NCBI GenBank assembly: GCA_963969495.1
Contig: OZ018330.1
Span: 46,676,394-46,740,393, forward strand
Source: Ceratothoa steindachneri
Lineage: Eukaryota > Arthropoda > Malacostraca > Isopoda > Cymothoidae
Direction of reading: 5' to 3'
Length of the DNA stretch: 64,000 bases
In this document: piece by piece, positions 48,170-60,684 of the stretch
Numbering within the stretch: the stretch's first letter is position 1
How the letters are laid out: the number at the start of each line of letters is the position of its first letter
Translations under genes and position numbers: made by a program
Notes under the pieces: generated by a model
The model's database searches: none
What the model saw: the letters and a program-made list of their open reading frames with translations, nothing else
Told to the model about the DNA's origin: nothing

Positions 48170-49995
48170 ATGGAGAATAAGGGCAAGAAATCTAGAAACA
48201 TTTCGCGTTCACATATCTCCCTTGCAAAGGTTTGTGTTTATATTTTTTTTCTACGCGCCATTAAAATTACCTCGCCTTTTTCGTGCTCTTAAGGATATGA
48301 GAATGAAATTTTTAATCTTACAATCACTCAATGAGATAAAGTAGGTACGATTGTTATTGCAGATAAAAGATATATTTATATATAAAAATGAATTAGCTAA
48401 GAGATACCTCAGTATATGAAATCTTGAGACCAAAACTTAATGAAGAGGTATAAATAGAACTTCACTCTCGCGTTTGCACTCTATTACAATAATATCCTGA
48501 CCTTATTATTGAATTTAAATATTAGAATATCTCTCTCCCATATATCTATGTTCTAGTAGGGATGCATGAACTCAATAATCGGATCCTTCCTATCATTAGT
48601 TCGATAAGTCCTATCTCGGATCAATTATCAAAATTGTTTGCACACTTACTTAAACTTTCGGTTGGTACACTTTCCTTTTCACACATTATTAATAATTTAC
48701 ACCTCATTAGCAGACCTAATTATCTTCCTTATCATAATAACTTTATTCCGGTCAATATTGATGTATCCTCTCTATTCATTAATATTATTGTGTGATTTTC
48801 CCTGTCTTGAAGAGCTTCTTAATTGTTTTTCTCTCCTTTCCCACCTACCTATATTTTTTATTAATCTAGTTTCTTTCTGTATGATTGCAAATTCACCTTC
48901 AACCCCCCCAAATTATTTAACATAAGTTTGGTTTGGCTATGGAAAATTGTTTATCTACACTTCGAGCCAATATCTACTCCGAGTTATTCGAGGCTGTTCT
49001 TTTATATCAACCTATCGATATACTTTTAACTTGGTTTATATATATGAATGCCAATATTTAAATTTGGCTGAATAATCGTGATATTAGTTATTTTTTTATA
49101 AATATGAATAGTTAGTTCCTTCAATCCAATTTACCTTAGAAATGGAAAATAATGATACTCTCATCTTTTTGGATTCACTTATTCACAGAAATCCTAAAGG
49201 TTTCAAATGTGAGGTTTTTCGGAAGCCTTCTAGTTCAAACTCATATATTCATTATTATTCAAACTTCCATCATAACATAAAAAGCGTTTTCATTCTATAT
49301 TCCTTCGTCACTACGAATTGTCTACACGGAAATTTTTTATAAGAAAATTGATTTTATATAAAAATATTGGTATTAAATTATGTTATTCTCTACACCTTTT
49401 AGGTAGTTATAAAAATCAGTCGATTTTTTTGAGAATATTAACACCAGGCAGCGCTCCTGCCTTCTTAAAAAATTTAATATTGATCTTTTAATTAAATTTG
49501 ATTAGACTTTGATCTAATAATTGCAAAAATTTCCCCCCTCCTAAAAGCAAGTGTTATTTATAAAATCAAATGTAGGGATTTATAAAAAGTTATATTAGTC
49601 AGACAAAGAACTTATGTCAGGACGAAAGAGCATCAATAAAAAATTCGTCGTTGCAGTAAAGTCCGTGACTTACCCACAAGTCTATTTTTAATAATTTGCT
49701 TAAATGGGACAGTGGCCAAGAATTTTTGCATTCAAACATTTGCTACTGCAGAAACATCCTTGAAGCTGGGTGTATCAGTGGAGAATTTTGACATGAATTT
49801 TTGTTTGTTTTCTCCTGCCACTTTTATTATTAGCTTTATTAAATCCCCAAATAGCAAAACTTTCCTATAATGAAGTCTGTCTCCGCCTATTTCCTCCACA
49901 ATAGAAGTTATTGCCTTTTCCCTTGTATTAATTCCTTGAATGAGGCCTGTTTAATAAAAGCGAAAGCACTCCGATTCATATATTTTATGTTAATG
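48170..49995 (+). mobile_element. Penelope-like element (PLE-5), RT plus endonuclease relic
   Basis: Plus strand, several frames. GTIVIADKRYIY (about 48350) fits the K.G.VV.DK block. NNRILPIISSISPISDQLSK (48570-48630) fits the LRPI.SS block before the palm. INVDVSSLF-type text (NIDVSSLFINI, 48745-48780) is the first catalytic palm block. FGLAMENCLSTLRANIYSEL (48925-48985) is the GLAMG.PLSP..AN block. The second catalytic block is degraded. MENNDTLIFLDSLIHRNPKG and VFRKPSSSNSYIHYYSNFHH (49142-49265) are the thumb. GIY-YIG remnants with RTKEHQ follow at 49560-49860. The module CCTTGAATGAGGCC...GCGAAAGCAC lies at 49935-49973, and the copy ends at a CA/AT array. Confidence 0.82.

Positions 49996-50052
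<57 letters not shown>
49996..50052. repeat. Compound (CA)n(AT)n microsatellite
   Basis: CA at 49996-50012, then AT. PLE-5 (plus) ends on its left and PLE-4 (minus) on its right. Confidence 0.96.
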
Positions 50053-50055
<3 letters not shown>

Positions 50056-50330
50056 GTAGAAATCTTTCATGAGCGCGAAAGAATAATGAAAATGAATCCG
50101 ACAAACCGCAAGAAAGAGAAAACGGGAAAATCTTTCTTCGGAAATATTATTTCCTAATTCGCAAAAATTCCGTACACAATGCCTTAAATAAGGGGTACAA
50201 AATCCTTGAAGCAACTTTATTTGAGATTTTATGTATGTAGTGATAATGGGGTCTAGCATGAACAAACCAGTGCCAAGGTTCAAATTTGGGAACGCGTTAA
50301 GGCAATGTATGTCCACTTCCTGTTCATTCT
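50053..50330 (-). mobile_element. Penelope-like element C-terminal fragment (PLE-4)
   Basis: Minus strand from 50316: LNAFPNLNLGTGLFMLDPII, the PLE C-terminal signature also seen in PLE-2 (NLSPGMYFLDPCIKRMF). After the stop, the tail contains AGGAAATAATATTTCCGAAG (a GGAAAT/ATTTCC palindrome) and TCTTTCTTGCGGTTTGTC, then reaches the AT array. No other coding part is left. Confidence 0.68.
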
Positions 50331-50437
50331 TTGAAAAGGTCTTTAAGAATAAAGAAGAAATCGCTCGGAATCGTTTTTCACTTTTCCTCTGTGGGTATAT
50401 CTGTATAACTTTGACTTACGTGCACTTTGTGAACGTT

Positions 50438-50441
<4 letters not shown>
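50331..50441 (+). mobile_element. Penelope-like 3' tail, plus strand
   Basis: TTGAAAAGG, stem TCTTT/AAAGA, then AGAAATCG (50329-50362), followed by CACTTTTCCTCTGTGGG and about 50 bases before the AT array: the same arrangement as the tail of PLE-2. No coding sequence. It abuts PLE-4 at its left. Confidence 0.45.

Positions 50442-50491
<50 letters not shown>
50442..50491. repeat. (AT)n microsatellite, about 50 bp
   Basis: Flanked on the left by a plus-strand PLE tail and on the right by the 3' end of minus-strand PLE-3a. Confidence 0.96.
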
Positions 50492-50496
<5 letters not shown>

Positions 50497-51510
50497 CAAA
50501 AACTCACAAAATATCCCGTGAGGGTAGCAAATGAATGCAATGTCCCGCGGGAAAAAAATGAAAAGGTGTTTCCAAGTACTTTCGAACTTTATTAAGTTCC
50601 TTATCAAGGATAACGACAAAAAATAATATTATATTAGAGGTATATATACGAAAGAAAAGTATGAAAGACCGCCTCAAAAACAAGAAATCACCAATGAGGA
50701 AGACGGAAGTGGGAAGGTAAATATTCACATTAAGAATTACAAGAGGCAGGTAGTAAGGTCAAACTAAGTCGAAGGAAAGGGTAACAGATTCAAAGAAATG
50801 GAGATAGCCTAACGAGGGAGCTTATAAGACACGAGGAGCGAAAAGTGGCGAAAATACAATGTACATAACAGAGCAGTGACAATTCAAAAAATAATAATAA
50901 TAAAATAAAATAAAAATAAAATTGGGACTACATAACTAAAGATTGTATATAAAAAACTAAGAACAAAAGTCAGAACTAATTTCTTTAAGTATTAATCTTT
51001 TAATTATAGCATCTATTTTATATAAGCCAGGGAAAAGGTTAAAATTATCACATTGGTTATAAAAGCACATTCAATGATATTCCTTTTTATAGGGTCATTA
51101 GAACGATAAATAAATTTTGCCGATTTCCAGTTAATTTGATGGTCCTTATCTGACATATGGATAGAGAAAGCACTGTTGTCTTCCCCTCTTCGGACATTAT
51201 ATTTATGTTGATTTATGCGAATAGAAAGTTGTTTACCTGTTTGTCCATAATATTTACTTAGACAACCAGAACACTCAACTGAATAAACTCTCCCCCTCCA
51301 AACTATTACAATTATTACGTACTAATAAATTCTTAATGGTTGTCTCATATTTAAAAGTAACAGAAATTTTAAGTTATTCAAAAGACGGGGAAGATCACTA
51401 AAACAAAAAGAAAAAGGTAGAACTAAATTGTTATTACTATTAAAAGGGAGAGTAGGGACAGTTTGATAAAATGTCTTTTTAGCGAAAGAAAGACAGTTCT
51501 GAAGAAACGG
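50492..51510 (-). mobile_element. Penelope-like element (PLE-3a), GIY-YIG half
   Basis: Minus strand: KTFYQTVPTLPFNSNNN-type linker near 51480-51430, SDLPRLLNNLKF, VTFKYETTIKNLLVRNN (about 51350-51310), then the nuclease: VECSGCLSKYYGQTGKQLSI (C-X2-C and the YxG block), RINQHKYNVRRG, NSAFSIHMSDKDHQINWKSA, and NIIECAFI with the Glu. The protein tail is YKIDAIIKRLILKEIS at about 51030-50980. The long 3' UTR (50990-50492) is the same as in 31707-32252 and, inverted, in PLE-3b. The hairpin/GAAA module lies at 50566-50604. A single frameshift is visible near the end; otherwise well preserved. Confidence 0.87.
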
Positions 51511-52195
51511 TTAAGGGTAACAAAGTTTATGGCCAATTTCAAAGATATTAGAAAATTCCAAATCCGTATATTGATGATGTCATTTGCTTGTGGCCTAAAT
51601 TCCAAAGATGTTAATGTTTTCTTACCAGACTCAATTGTCTCGTCCCTTCAATTAAATTCACTCACGAGTTGGAAAATAATAGAACCCTTTCCTTTCTTGT
51701 TCTTCTTATTCATAGAACCCATACATGTTTTAAATACTCTATCTTTCGTAAGCCTACTAATTCGAATTCTTATATTCATTTTTACTCTTCTCACAGCCCT
51801 AAAGTTAAACGTTCTGTTTTTTCTTATTTTTGAATTGTCACTGCTCTGTTATGTACATTGTATTTTCGCCACTTTTCGCTCCTCGTGTCTTATAAGCTCC
51901 CTCGTTAGGCTATCTCCATTTCTTTGAATCTGTTACCCTTTCCTTCGACTTAGTTTGACCTTACTACCTGCCTCTTGTAATTCTTAATGAGAATATTTAC
52001 CTTCCCCCTTCCGTCTTCCTCATTGGTGATTTCTTGTTTTTAAGGCGGTCTTTCATACTTTTCTTTCGTATATATATCTCTAATATAATATTATTTCTTG
52101 TCATTATCCTTGGTAAGGAACTTTATAAAGTTCGAGAGGACTTGGAAACACCTTTTCCTTTTTTTCCTGCGGGACATTGCATTCATTTATATATA
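51511..52195 (+). mobile_element. Penelope-like element (PLE-3b), RT fragment plus 3' UTR
   Basis: Plus strand: catalytic PYIDDVICLWPK with YIDD at 51567-51578, then after a frame change LNCLVPSIKFTHELENNRT, LSFLVLLIHRTHTCFKYS and IFRKPTNSNSYIHFYSS up to a TGA near 51834. The rest of the RT and the GIY-YIG domain are deleted: the sequence jumps into the 3' UTR (GTCACTGCTCTGTTATGTAC), which is the inverted copy of 50870-50515. Module at 52111-52141: palindrome GAACTTTATAAAGTTC followed by GAGAG, where the other copies have GAAAG. Confidence 0.87.
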
Positions 52196-53290
52196 TTTGG
52201 TGCAGATGTTATTCGTTTGTAGGAAAAAATTGATCAATTTGAGTCAGTTTGTCTTCAGGACATTTGCTGTTGATTTCACTCGATGAACCCGTCCTGGAGG
52301 CCTCGATGATAGCCTCAAAGTGACCTCGAAACTGACAAGAAGAAGTCTTCGTCAGTCACTATCTCTCATTTTAGGCCCCTGAAGGCCCTAGTTTCTCTGT
52401 CCCTTCCTATCGCAGCTGGATTTGTTGATCCTTTGTCCACCGCGCACCGCACAAAAAGGGTCGAGGGTTTGCAGCAGTCATGCGAATTGAGAGGCCAAAA
52501 TGTCAGGTGCTCTGTGATCGTTGAAATCCTCCAACAAACAAGAATATGTCTTCTGACTGGTGTGAGGGAGCGCAGAGTTTTGTGGCAACACGTAAGGCTT
52601 CCCCTCAGTTACCCGTTCGAACCATGGCTCCACCACCCGTGGGTGTTCAGTCTAACGTCTTCAGGGAAGAAGTGGGGTGGCATGACGTTTTCAGACTATT
52701 TTCCTACATTGCTTTGTACACAAATTGCCCCTATCTCATCTTCTATGAAAAATAGTGAATGTTCTCATGCACCACTAGCGTGATGAGCTTTTCATTTACA
52801 CTTTTCCGCCTTGCAATGGCATGCAACAATTTTTTTATCATTGTTTATGATTTCCTGAATTTTAGGACGAGTTTCGGTGTTCCGTTGCCGTCAGATCGTC
52901 GACTATACATTTCGAACAATTACATTTCGCACCTTGTATATATAATGTCCCAGCATGTATAAACATAGTTTTATACAAAATACAGCGCTTAATTTGTCCC
53001 AGTGTACGCATTAAACGAGGCAAATTAGGTAGAGAAAGAAATAAACAGAATCTCGATGACCCTCACGATTAGATAAATACAAATAAAGTCCATTTCGACA
53101 TTATCATGGAAGATTTCCACCCTAAATGTTAAAGAAATTTGATTTATTATTTATTTATACCACTTATTACTTTTATTTTTATGGGTCTCTCAAAATGAAT
53201 AATGAATTTAATATAAAGATTCGATTATTGATCACTTAAAATTAAAGGGCACCAAGGCACGAACCTCCAATATGAGCTACTTAGACGGAT
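52196..53290. other. No recognisable gene
   Basis: 52240-52680 is GC-richer, with overlapping short plus-strand frames (52433-52783 the longest, 116 codons) but no motif. It could be a decayed mobile element. Confidence 0.4.
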
Positions 53291-53439
53291 TCAGAGAGAG
53301 GGAAGAGTGATGCGATTTTTACGCTTGAAGGAAAAAAATGAAAGACATCAGTGAAGAAATTGGTTGGGTGGGTGTTAACGTAGGACAATGGAACTGCCTG
53401 CGCAAGACCCCTCCCCTTCGGTGATTGGTGGGAGTTTGA

Positions 53440-53680
53440 TACTGGGAGATTTTGTCCTCTCGCTGGAATTGCAACACAGGTCTCCTGCCTGAGAAAGATG
53501 AGGCTTTATCCACTCGGCTACAATAGCCGAGAAAGAAATCGTGGCTAGAATATTCCCAGTGGGTGGCCATAATCAAATAGGAAAAGATATGGTTGGCTTC
53601 ATAATTCCGGATGGAATTGAACCCAAAGACCACAGTGTAGAACTAGTGTGACTTACACACTCGAGCTCTACATGTGATCT
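53440..53680 (-). mobile_element. tRNA-derived SINE with two tRNA-like units
   Basis: On the minus strand, unit 1 has an A-box-like TAGAGCTCGAGTGTGTAAG (53670-53652) and a B box GGTTCAATTCC (53623-53613). Unit 2 has an A-box-like TAGCCGAGTGGATAAAGCC (53520-53502) and a degraded B box TTGCAATTCC near 53470. Box spacing is tRNA-like in both units (about 30-40 bases). Neither folds as an intact tRNA by eye (acceptor stems missing), so these are SINE heads or tRNA pseudogenes, formerly driven by RNA polymerase III. Confidence 0.62.
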
Positions 53681-53839
53681 GCTCAAAAGAGACAAGATTT
53701 TTTTATACATATTAGGATCGTTCAAAATGTTCCCGTGAAATAACTGAGGTCGTCCTGAACAAATCAAAACACTGAGAAAGGGAAAATTGTAGGATTTACG
53801 TAATTTTAAAAATACCCCTTTTTCCAAAGCTAACGGGAA

Positions 53840-54350
53840 TTCTTAGAAATTAGAGATGAAAGCTAAAATGATTTTTTGGTTAAACTTTGTTGGAGAGCAG
53901 GTTCAATTCAGCGTAAGGTCAAAAAGGTTAATAGCAAAATTTTTGGAAACTTATTTGGGTGATATATTTGTGATGTTAATAGACCTCATTGAAGGTCAGA
54001 AAACAATTAATTTAATATATTACAGAGGCTTTGCAAAATTACTTGATAAAATGAGACCCCTCTCCCAAGAAATTCTTAATGTCAGAGTTTTATTTTCATC
54101 CTGACATTACTCCAGCTCATTCGTCAAAACTTGTAAAATAAAAATTACGAGATTTTGCATTATAATTGCTGTGGCATCCTTCTTAAAGCTCTGATTTCAG
54201 CCCCCTTGACTTATTGGTTTTTAGTTTGAAGAAAAGCATCAACAGTATTTATTTTCCCTAAATGGAGGAGATGAAAACAACTGCGAAAACGGAATTCAAT
54301 TCAAGACTTATTTCTACACTAAAGGATTAGAAAGTTAAAAATCTTTTTAA
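53840..54350 (+). pseudogene. mariner transposase C-terminal relic
   Basis: Plus strand: GDIFVMLIDLIEGQKTINLI and YYRGFAKLLDKMRPLSQE (53955-54075) match the mariner block GV.FVD.L..G.TINS.YY...L..L...I. After a frameshift, VLFHPDITPAHSSK has the second catalytic Asp (gac, 54102-54104; usual text FHQDNAPAHTS), and YSPDFSPLDLLVFSLKKSI (about 54190-54240) gives the third Asp in YSPDLAPSDYHLF. N-terminal half and terminal repeats are not seen. Inactive. Confidence 0.8.
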
Positions 54351-56770
54351 GTCAAATTGAGCTTATGAAGTAAAGTATATATTTTTTATTTTTAGATTAA
54401 TTTTCAAGGATTATTTGAAAATTCATCATAATCTAACTTACCTCTTCTACAAGAGTCTGAAAATAACAAGTATAAGATCATTACCATAATACCATTATAC
54501 TTGAACTGAAAGAAAATGAGACAAAGGGAACCTTATAAACAAAAGAACAATTCACTTTTTAATGTTTCTAAAACTTTTAATATCATTTCAAAGAGAAGAC
54601 ATAATCAGCTTATAAGCTTGTTTTAGAAAGCGACTATCATCGATCGACCACATGTATACCATCAACCAACTCCTTGAAAATACCTCGAAACAAACCACGT
54701 ATTAATTATACTGTTTGTTTTGGCCAATCTAAAAGATTTTGAATTGATAGAAGCAATGTGGTGGGTACCATTTTGAAAAACAATCCTTCCTTGAAGCCAC
54801 TCATCTTCGTCCGCTTTTATTGAAAATACATTTATCAACTTCTCCAATGATACCGAAAACAACCCCACGCTACCTTTTCTCAACGTCCTTTTGTCCATTC
54901 AAAACTGACACATTTCCTGACCGAAATTTAAGTTAAAGCCACAACTTTGAGCTGCTGCATAAACACGTTTTTCCTAATGTCCTGATCGATAAAAAAGCTC
55001 AAATTAATGACATATTCAATAGAGCTTTCTCTCACTCTTCTATTTGGATAGCAGATGATACCGAATCAAAAAGAGTATCTCAGCTGCTCCTCAACTATTG
55101 GTACATAGAAGAGTTTATTGACCATAGCATAAAGCAGAAGATGGACTCATGCCACAACGCAATAGATAAATAAAAAAGAGAGTAAAATAGATCTTTATTA
55201 CTGGGATATAGGTAGCCTGAGAAGTTCTCATGCCCTTTATTCTCCATAAAATTACTTCCACTGAACCAATAAACAAGATTGCTTTAGTGATTTAATAGAT
55301 ACAAAAGAAAACTCGCGCTCATGTCTTTGAAGGCAACTGTGTCCCCCAATGAGTCCCATCCAAGAGGCAAATATTGTATATGAATAATCATCTAACAATG
55401 GTGTCGGTTAGCATTGCACTTCATTGCATCTTGGAATGACTTCCACAACACTGCCTTGGAAGCTAACAGCACATCTTTAAGATGGGTCCATCAAACGCAC
55501 ACTGCAAATCACCGGACGACCCTCACCCGAGAAATGCTGAACAGCAAAACTACCATTAATATCCGTGAGAGTGATTCCTGACGACTGCATTTAGCTCAAT
55601 CCGATACCATATAGTAACAAAGACCGATAATAAACATCCAACAATGACATTCTTAATGCCAACCGCGTTCCATTATAAACTTGTCTTGACCTTCTCCTTG
55701 TCTCCTTTAGCAATTGCATTAATATCTCTGACATATTAGTGCAACTTGGTGAAATAGATGTGAGTGATAGAATGCAGAGGGTAAGGTCAACTGTGAAGAA
55801 AGTAATAGATTAATAAAAGGGATACTGGTCGCATGTATATCACTTTTATCTCGGTGCATTTATTTTTGTTTATTTTATTGTTGTTTGTTTGTTTGCTTTT
55901 CTTTTTAATGTACATGAACCGATAGAGTCATAAACAAATGTTTGTTTTATATATGTTTTAGTTTCAAACTGTTGTAGCTATGGAAATGTAGTTTTAATGT
56001 TTTCTTGCTTGCATTGTCATTTAGTTTTGTATGTATATGTTTTCAGTTTTGTGTTTGTTTTTTTTAATAGTTTTCAATATCAGTATAATTTGTCAAAATT
56101 CACGTTTTGGGCTCATTTTTAGGGTATATTCTGTCTAATTTGGGTTTGTTAGATCATTTTCGGGTGGTATACTGTAATGCGGGCTTATTAGAATAATTTG
56201 AGTTAATTATCTTGATTCGGTTGATCTTTTCAGAATTTGTCATGCATAAATAGCTATTTCGTCCTGATATTATAAATTTTTAAAGTAACTCGGAAAGCTT
56301 GCGTGGCTTAAACCTAAACTTCTGCTTTCTATGAGTCTTATTATTGCTTCATCGTGGTTATTCATTTTCTCTCATTTTCATCGGTTTCGGTTCAAGTATT
56401 TTGATGATTGTGTCTATTTTAACTTCGCGATGTAAGTCTCCGTCTTTCTTTTTTCTTGTTCCAATAAATAAGTATGTACATTTGTTTTGTACCCTCTGCA
56501 TATATAATTTATGATTCTTTGAAACACTGAAGAAGGAAGTGGATGAGTAGATTAGTTCTTCTCTGATCATTGCTAAAAAAATGTTTATTTTGTTCTTATA
56601 GCGAAGGTTTCTAAATTTGTACCACTCTGGACTTCTGATCTACACTTAGGTGTGCTTCCTATATCCGTATGAAATAATCTTCGAACCTATTACACTGCCC
56701 TCTGAAGTATATGGATATGTTTTTTCCTCCACCCTCACATCTAAAAGCTTATTTATCTCTATGGGGACAA
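54351..56770. other. Unassigned; weak PLE-like stretch at 54990-55170
   Basis: The plus-strand translation NDIFNRAFSHSSIWIADD followed by LLLNYWYIEEFIDHSIKQKM resembles the PLE thumb pattern (..RA..ISS... then ..N.YP..FI). No nuclease could be read downstream, so it is only a possibility. A minus-strand frame at 54898-54662 is unidentified. The rest is AT-rich without features. Confidence 0.3.
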
Positions 56771-57565
56771 TTTTTAGTCGCGTGTGAGTCTAGTCGCGAG
56801 CGACTCTACAGCTCACTATGCCGGTCGGTTGGTCCCCGTTTTGCTTTTTTTTGTAATAACATCATAACTATTAAGCCGATTCTAGCGAAATCCCAAACCC
56901 TTATGTTGTTTTACATTTTCTTTTGAATGATATAATTGCCAAAGTCTTCTCAAGATTAGCCCGAGAATTATTTTGTTTTGGCAATAACATCATAACTATT
57001 CTTTGGATACTATACTAGAATAGACTAGGCTATAATATGGTATAATCTGCTAGGCAAGCCTTAGAATAGGCTATGCTATGCTAAGCTATGCTAAGATATA
57101 ATGTACAAGGGTAAGATATACTATACTAATTTAGGCTAGAAAATGTTATGCTAGGATAGCATATTATATGTTAGGCTAGACAATACTAAGCTATGCTTGA
57201 CTAGGGTATAATAGAGTAGTATAGGCTATACTTGTCTAGAATAGTTAATGCTAGGATAAGCTATACTAAGCTATATAGGCTAGATAGGGCTATGCTATGC
57301 TAGAATACGATAGGCTAAAGTATAATAAGCTAGGGAGGGCTGAGCTCTGCTATGCTAGGCTATGTTAGGCTAAGATAGGCTAGCTAACCAAGGCTATAAT
57401 AGGCTAAGCTATGCAAGGTTATTCTAGTCTAGGGTATGGTATGCTATACTAGTCTAGTATATACTAGGCTAGGTTATAATGATACGCTTGGCTATATTAT
57501 GTTAGGTATGGTCATAAATCAGAATAAATGAGGGCAGGCGACTTTTTGGTCAGCAGACCTTGTTA
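56771..57565 (+). repeat. Unnamed repeat element, copy 2 (with internal pentamer array)
   Basis: Same left end (TTTTTAGTCGCG, then CGAGCGACTCTACAGCTCAC), same subrepeat (GTAATAACATCATAACTATT, TTCTAGCGAAAT, GAATGATATAATTGCCAAAG) and same right end (AATCAGAATAAATGAGGGCA, GGTCAGCAGACCTTGTTA) as at 9591-10056. Here the second subrepeat is interrupted at about 57005 by 500 bp of CTANN pentamers. The right end joins the truncated 3' side of LINE fragment E. Confidence 0.82.
57005..57508. repeat. Degenerate pentamer array (CTANN), about 0.5 kb
   Basis: Same unit types as at 7980-9440 (CTAGG, CTATG, CTATA, CTAAG). It lies inside the repeat element. Confidence 0.92.
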
Positions 57566-58330
57566 ATTTACCATCATTGATGTTTTTTATTTAAACGGCG
57601 ATTATTCGAGCTTGCATCCTTGTATGGACATTGTATAACCAGGTTTACGTCATCTGCGTATTGAATGTTAAGAAAAGAGGAGTGTTTTGACGCTGGGATA
57701 TCCATCATATGTATTGAGTACAGGTTCGAGCTTACGCATCCTCCTGGGGTCAGTCCTGCTTGGAAGGAAAATTTCGGCCCTTCTGTAACCCCTGTACACT
57801 TATAGGCGTATTGATCCATATGGTAATCAGAGAGAAGCTTTTATAAGTTTTTGCTAAGTCTCATTTATAGAATCTTGTACAGAATTCCTCTTTGCCTTTC
57901 TTTACCACAGGCTTTGGTGATATGGAGGCATACAATGTCACACAACTTTCTTGTTGTTTTACTTGGCAGATCTTTTTGGTGATCTAACTGATATCCATCT
58001 CTCTGCTCCTGATTTTTAAAACTCGCCTTGTTGTGGAGTGTTGATAGAGTTTTTCTCCAGGGTATGACGTGAGTCTTCGTTTGAGTATTACTTCCAAGAG
58101 CTTTCCGCTAAATTCTAAAAGAGCAGTTGGGTGGTAACTTTCTCTACTCGTAGGAAGCTTCTCTGACTTGTCTTTAAATATCATTTTGTCGGGTTTGTGC
58201 TCATTGAGAAAGTAGCCGGTGTATAAGCAGAAGATATAAATGCTTTTTATTCTCTCTAGAATAAATCTTGGCGCTTCGATTTAATTTAACTTCGTCAGCC
58301 CAGAATGAAAAAAGGTCTCTGTTTGAAGTT
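57566..58330 (-). pseudogene. LINE fragment E, reverse transcriptase with intact YADD
   Basis: Minus strand: MIFKDKSEKLPTSRESYHPT and ALLEFSGKLLEVILKRRLT (58184-58060, the NYRPISLL...GK..E block). After lesions comes an open frame 57819-57574: YKCTGVTEGPKFSFQAGLTP, GGCVSSNLYSIHMMDIPAS (the G.PQG..LSP.L... block) and NIQYADDVNLVIQ, with YADD encoded at 57660-57649. Related in pattern to LINEs A-C but clearly a different family. Cut at 57566 by the end of the unnamed repeat element; the 5' side is truncated near 58330. Confidence 0.8.
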
Positions 58331-60586
<2,256 letters not shown>

Positions 60587-60684
60587 CTCCATCCGAAACC
60601 TTAAGTAAGCCTTGTCGCCGGTTATGTTGTACTCCTCTCGCAAGGAGCTAGACTCCATGACCGGTGACCGCTTGAGGGATGGAG
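60587..60684. other. 98-nt multi-helix hairpin (structured DNA or RNA candidate)
   Basis: Nested complementary blocks: CTCCATCC (60587-60594) with GGATGGAG (60677-60684); AAGC (60607-60610) with GCTT (60670-60673); GTCGCCGGTTATG (60614-60626) with CATGACCGGTGAC (60656-60668), thirteen pairs including two G-T; and an apical CTCCT-CTCGCA-AGGAG (60632-60647). Such complete nesting suggests a selected or recently formed structure: an RNA gene, a precursor hairpin, or part of a foldback element. No promoter or second copy was seen. Unknown function. Confidence 0.5.

Noticed and set aside
54990..55170. Additional PLE thumb on the plus strand
   Set aside because: Pattern partly fits (RA..SS, FI), but no nuclease or palm accompanies it; kept only as a weak note.
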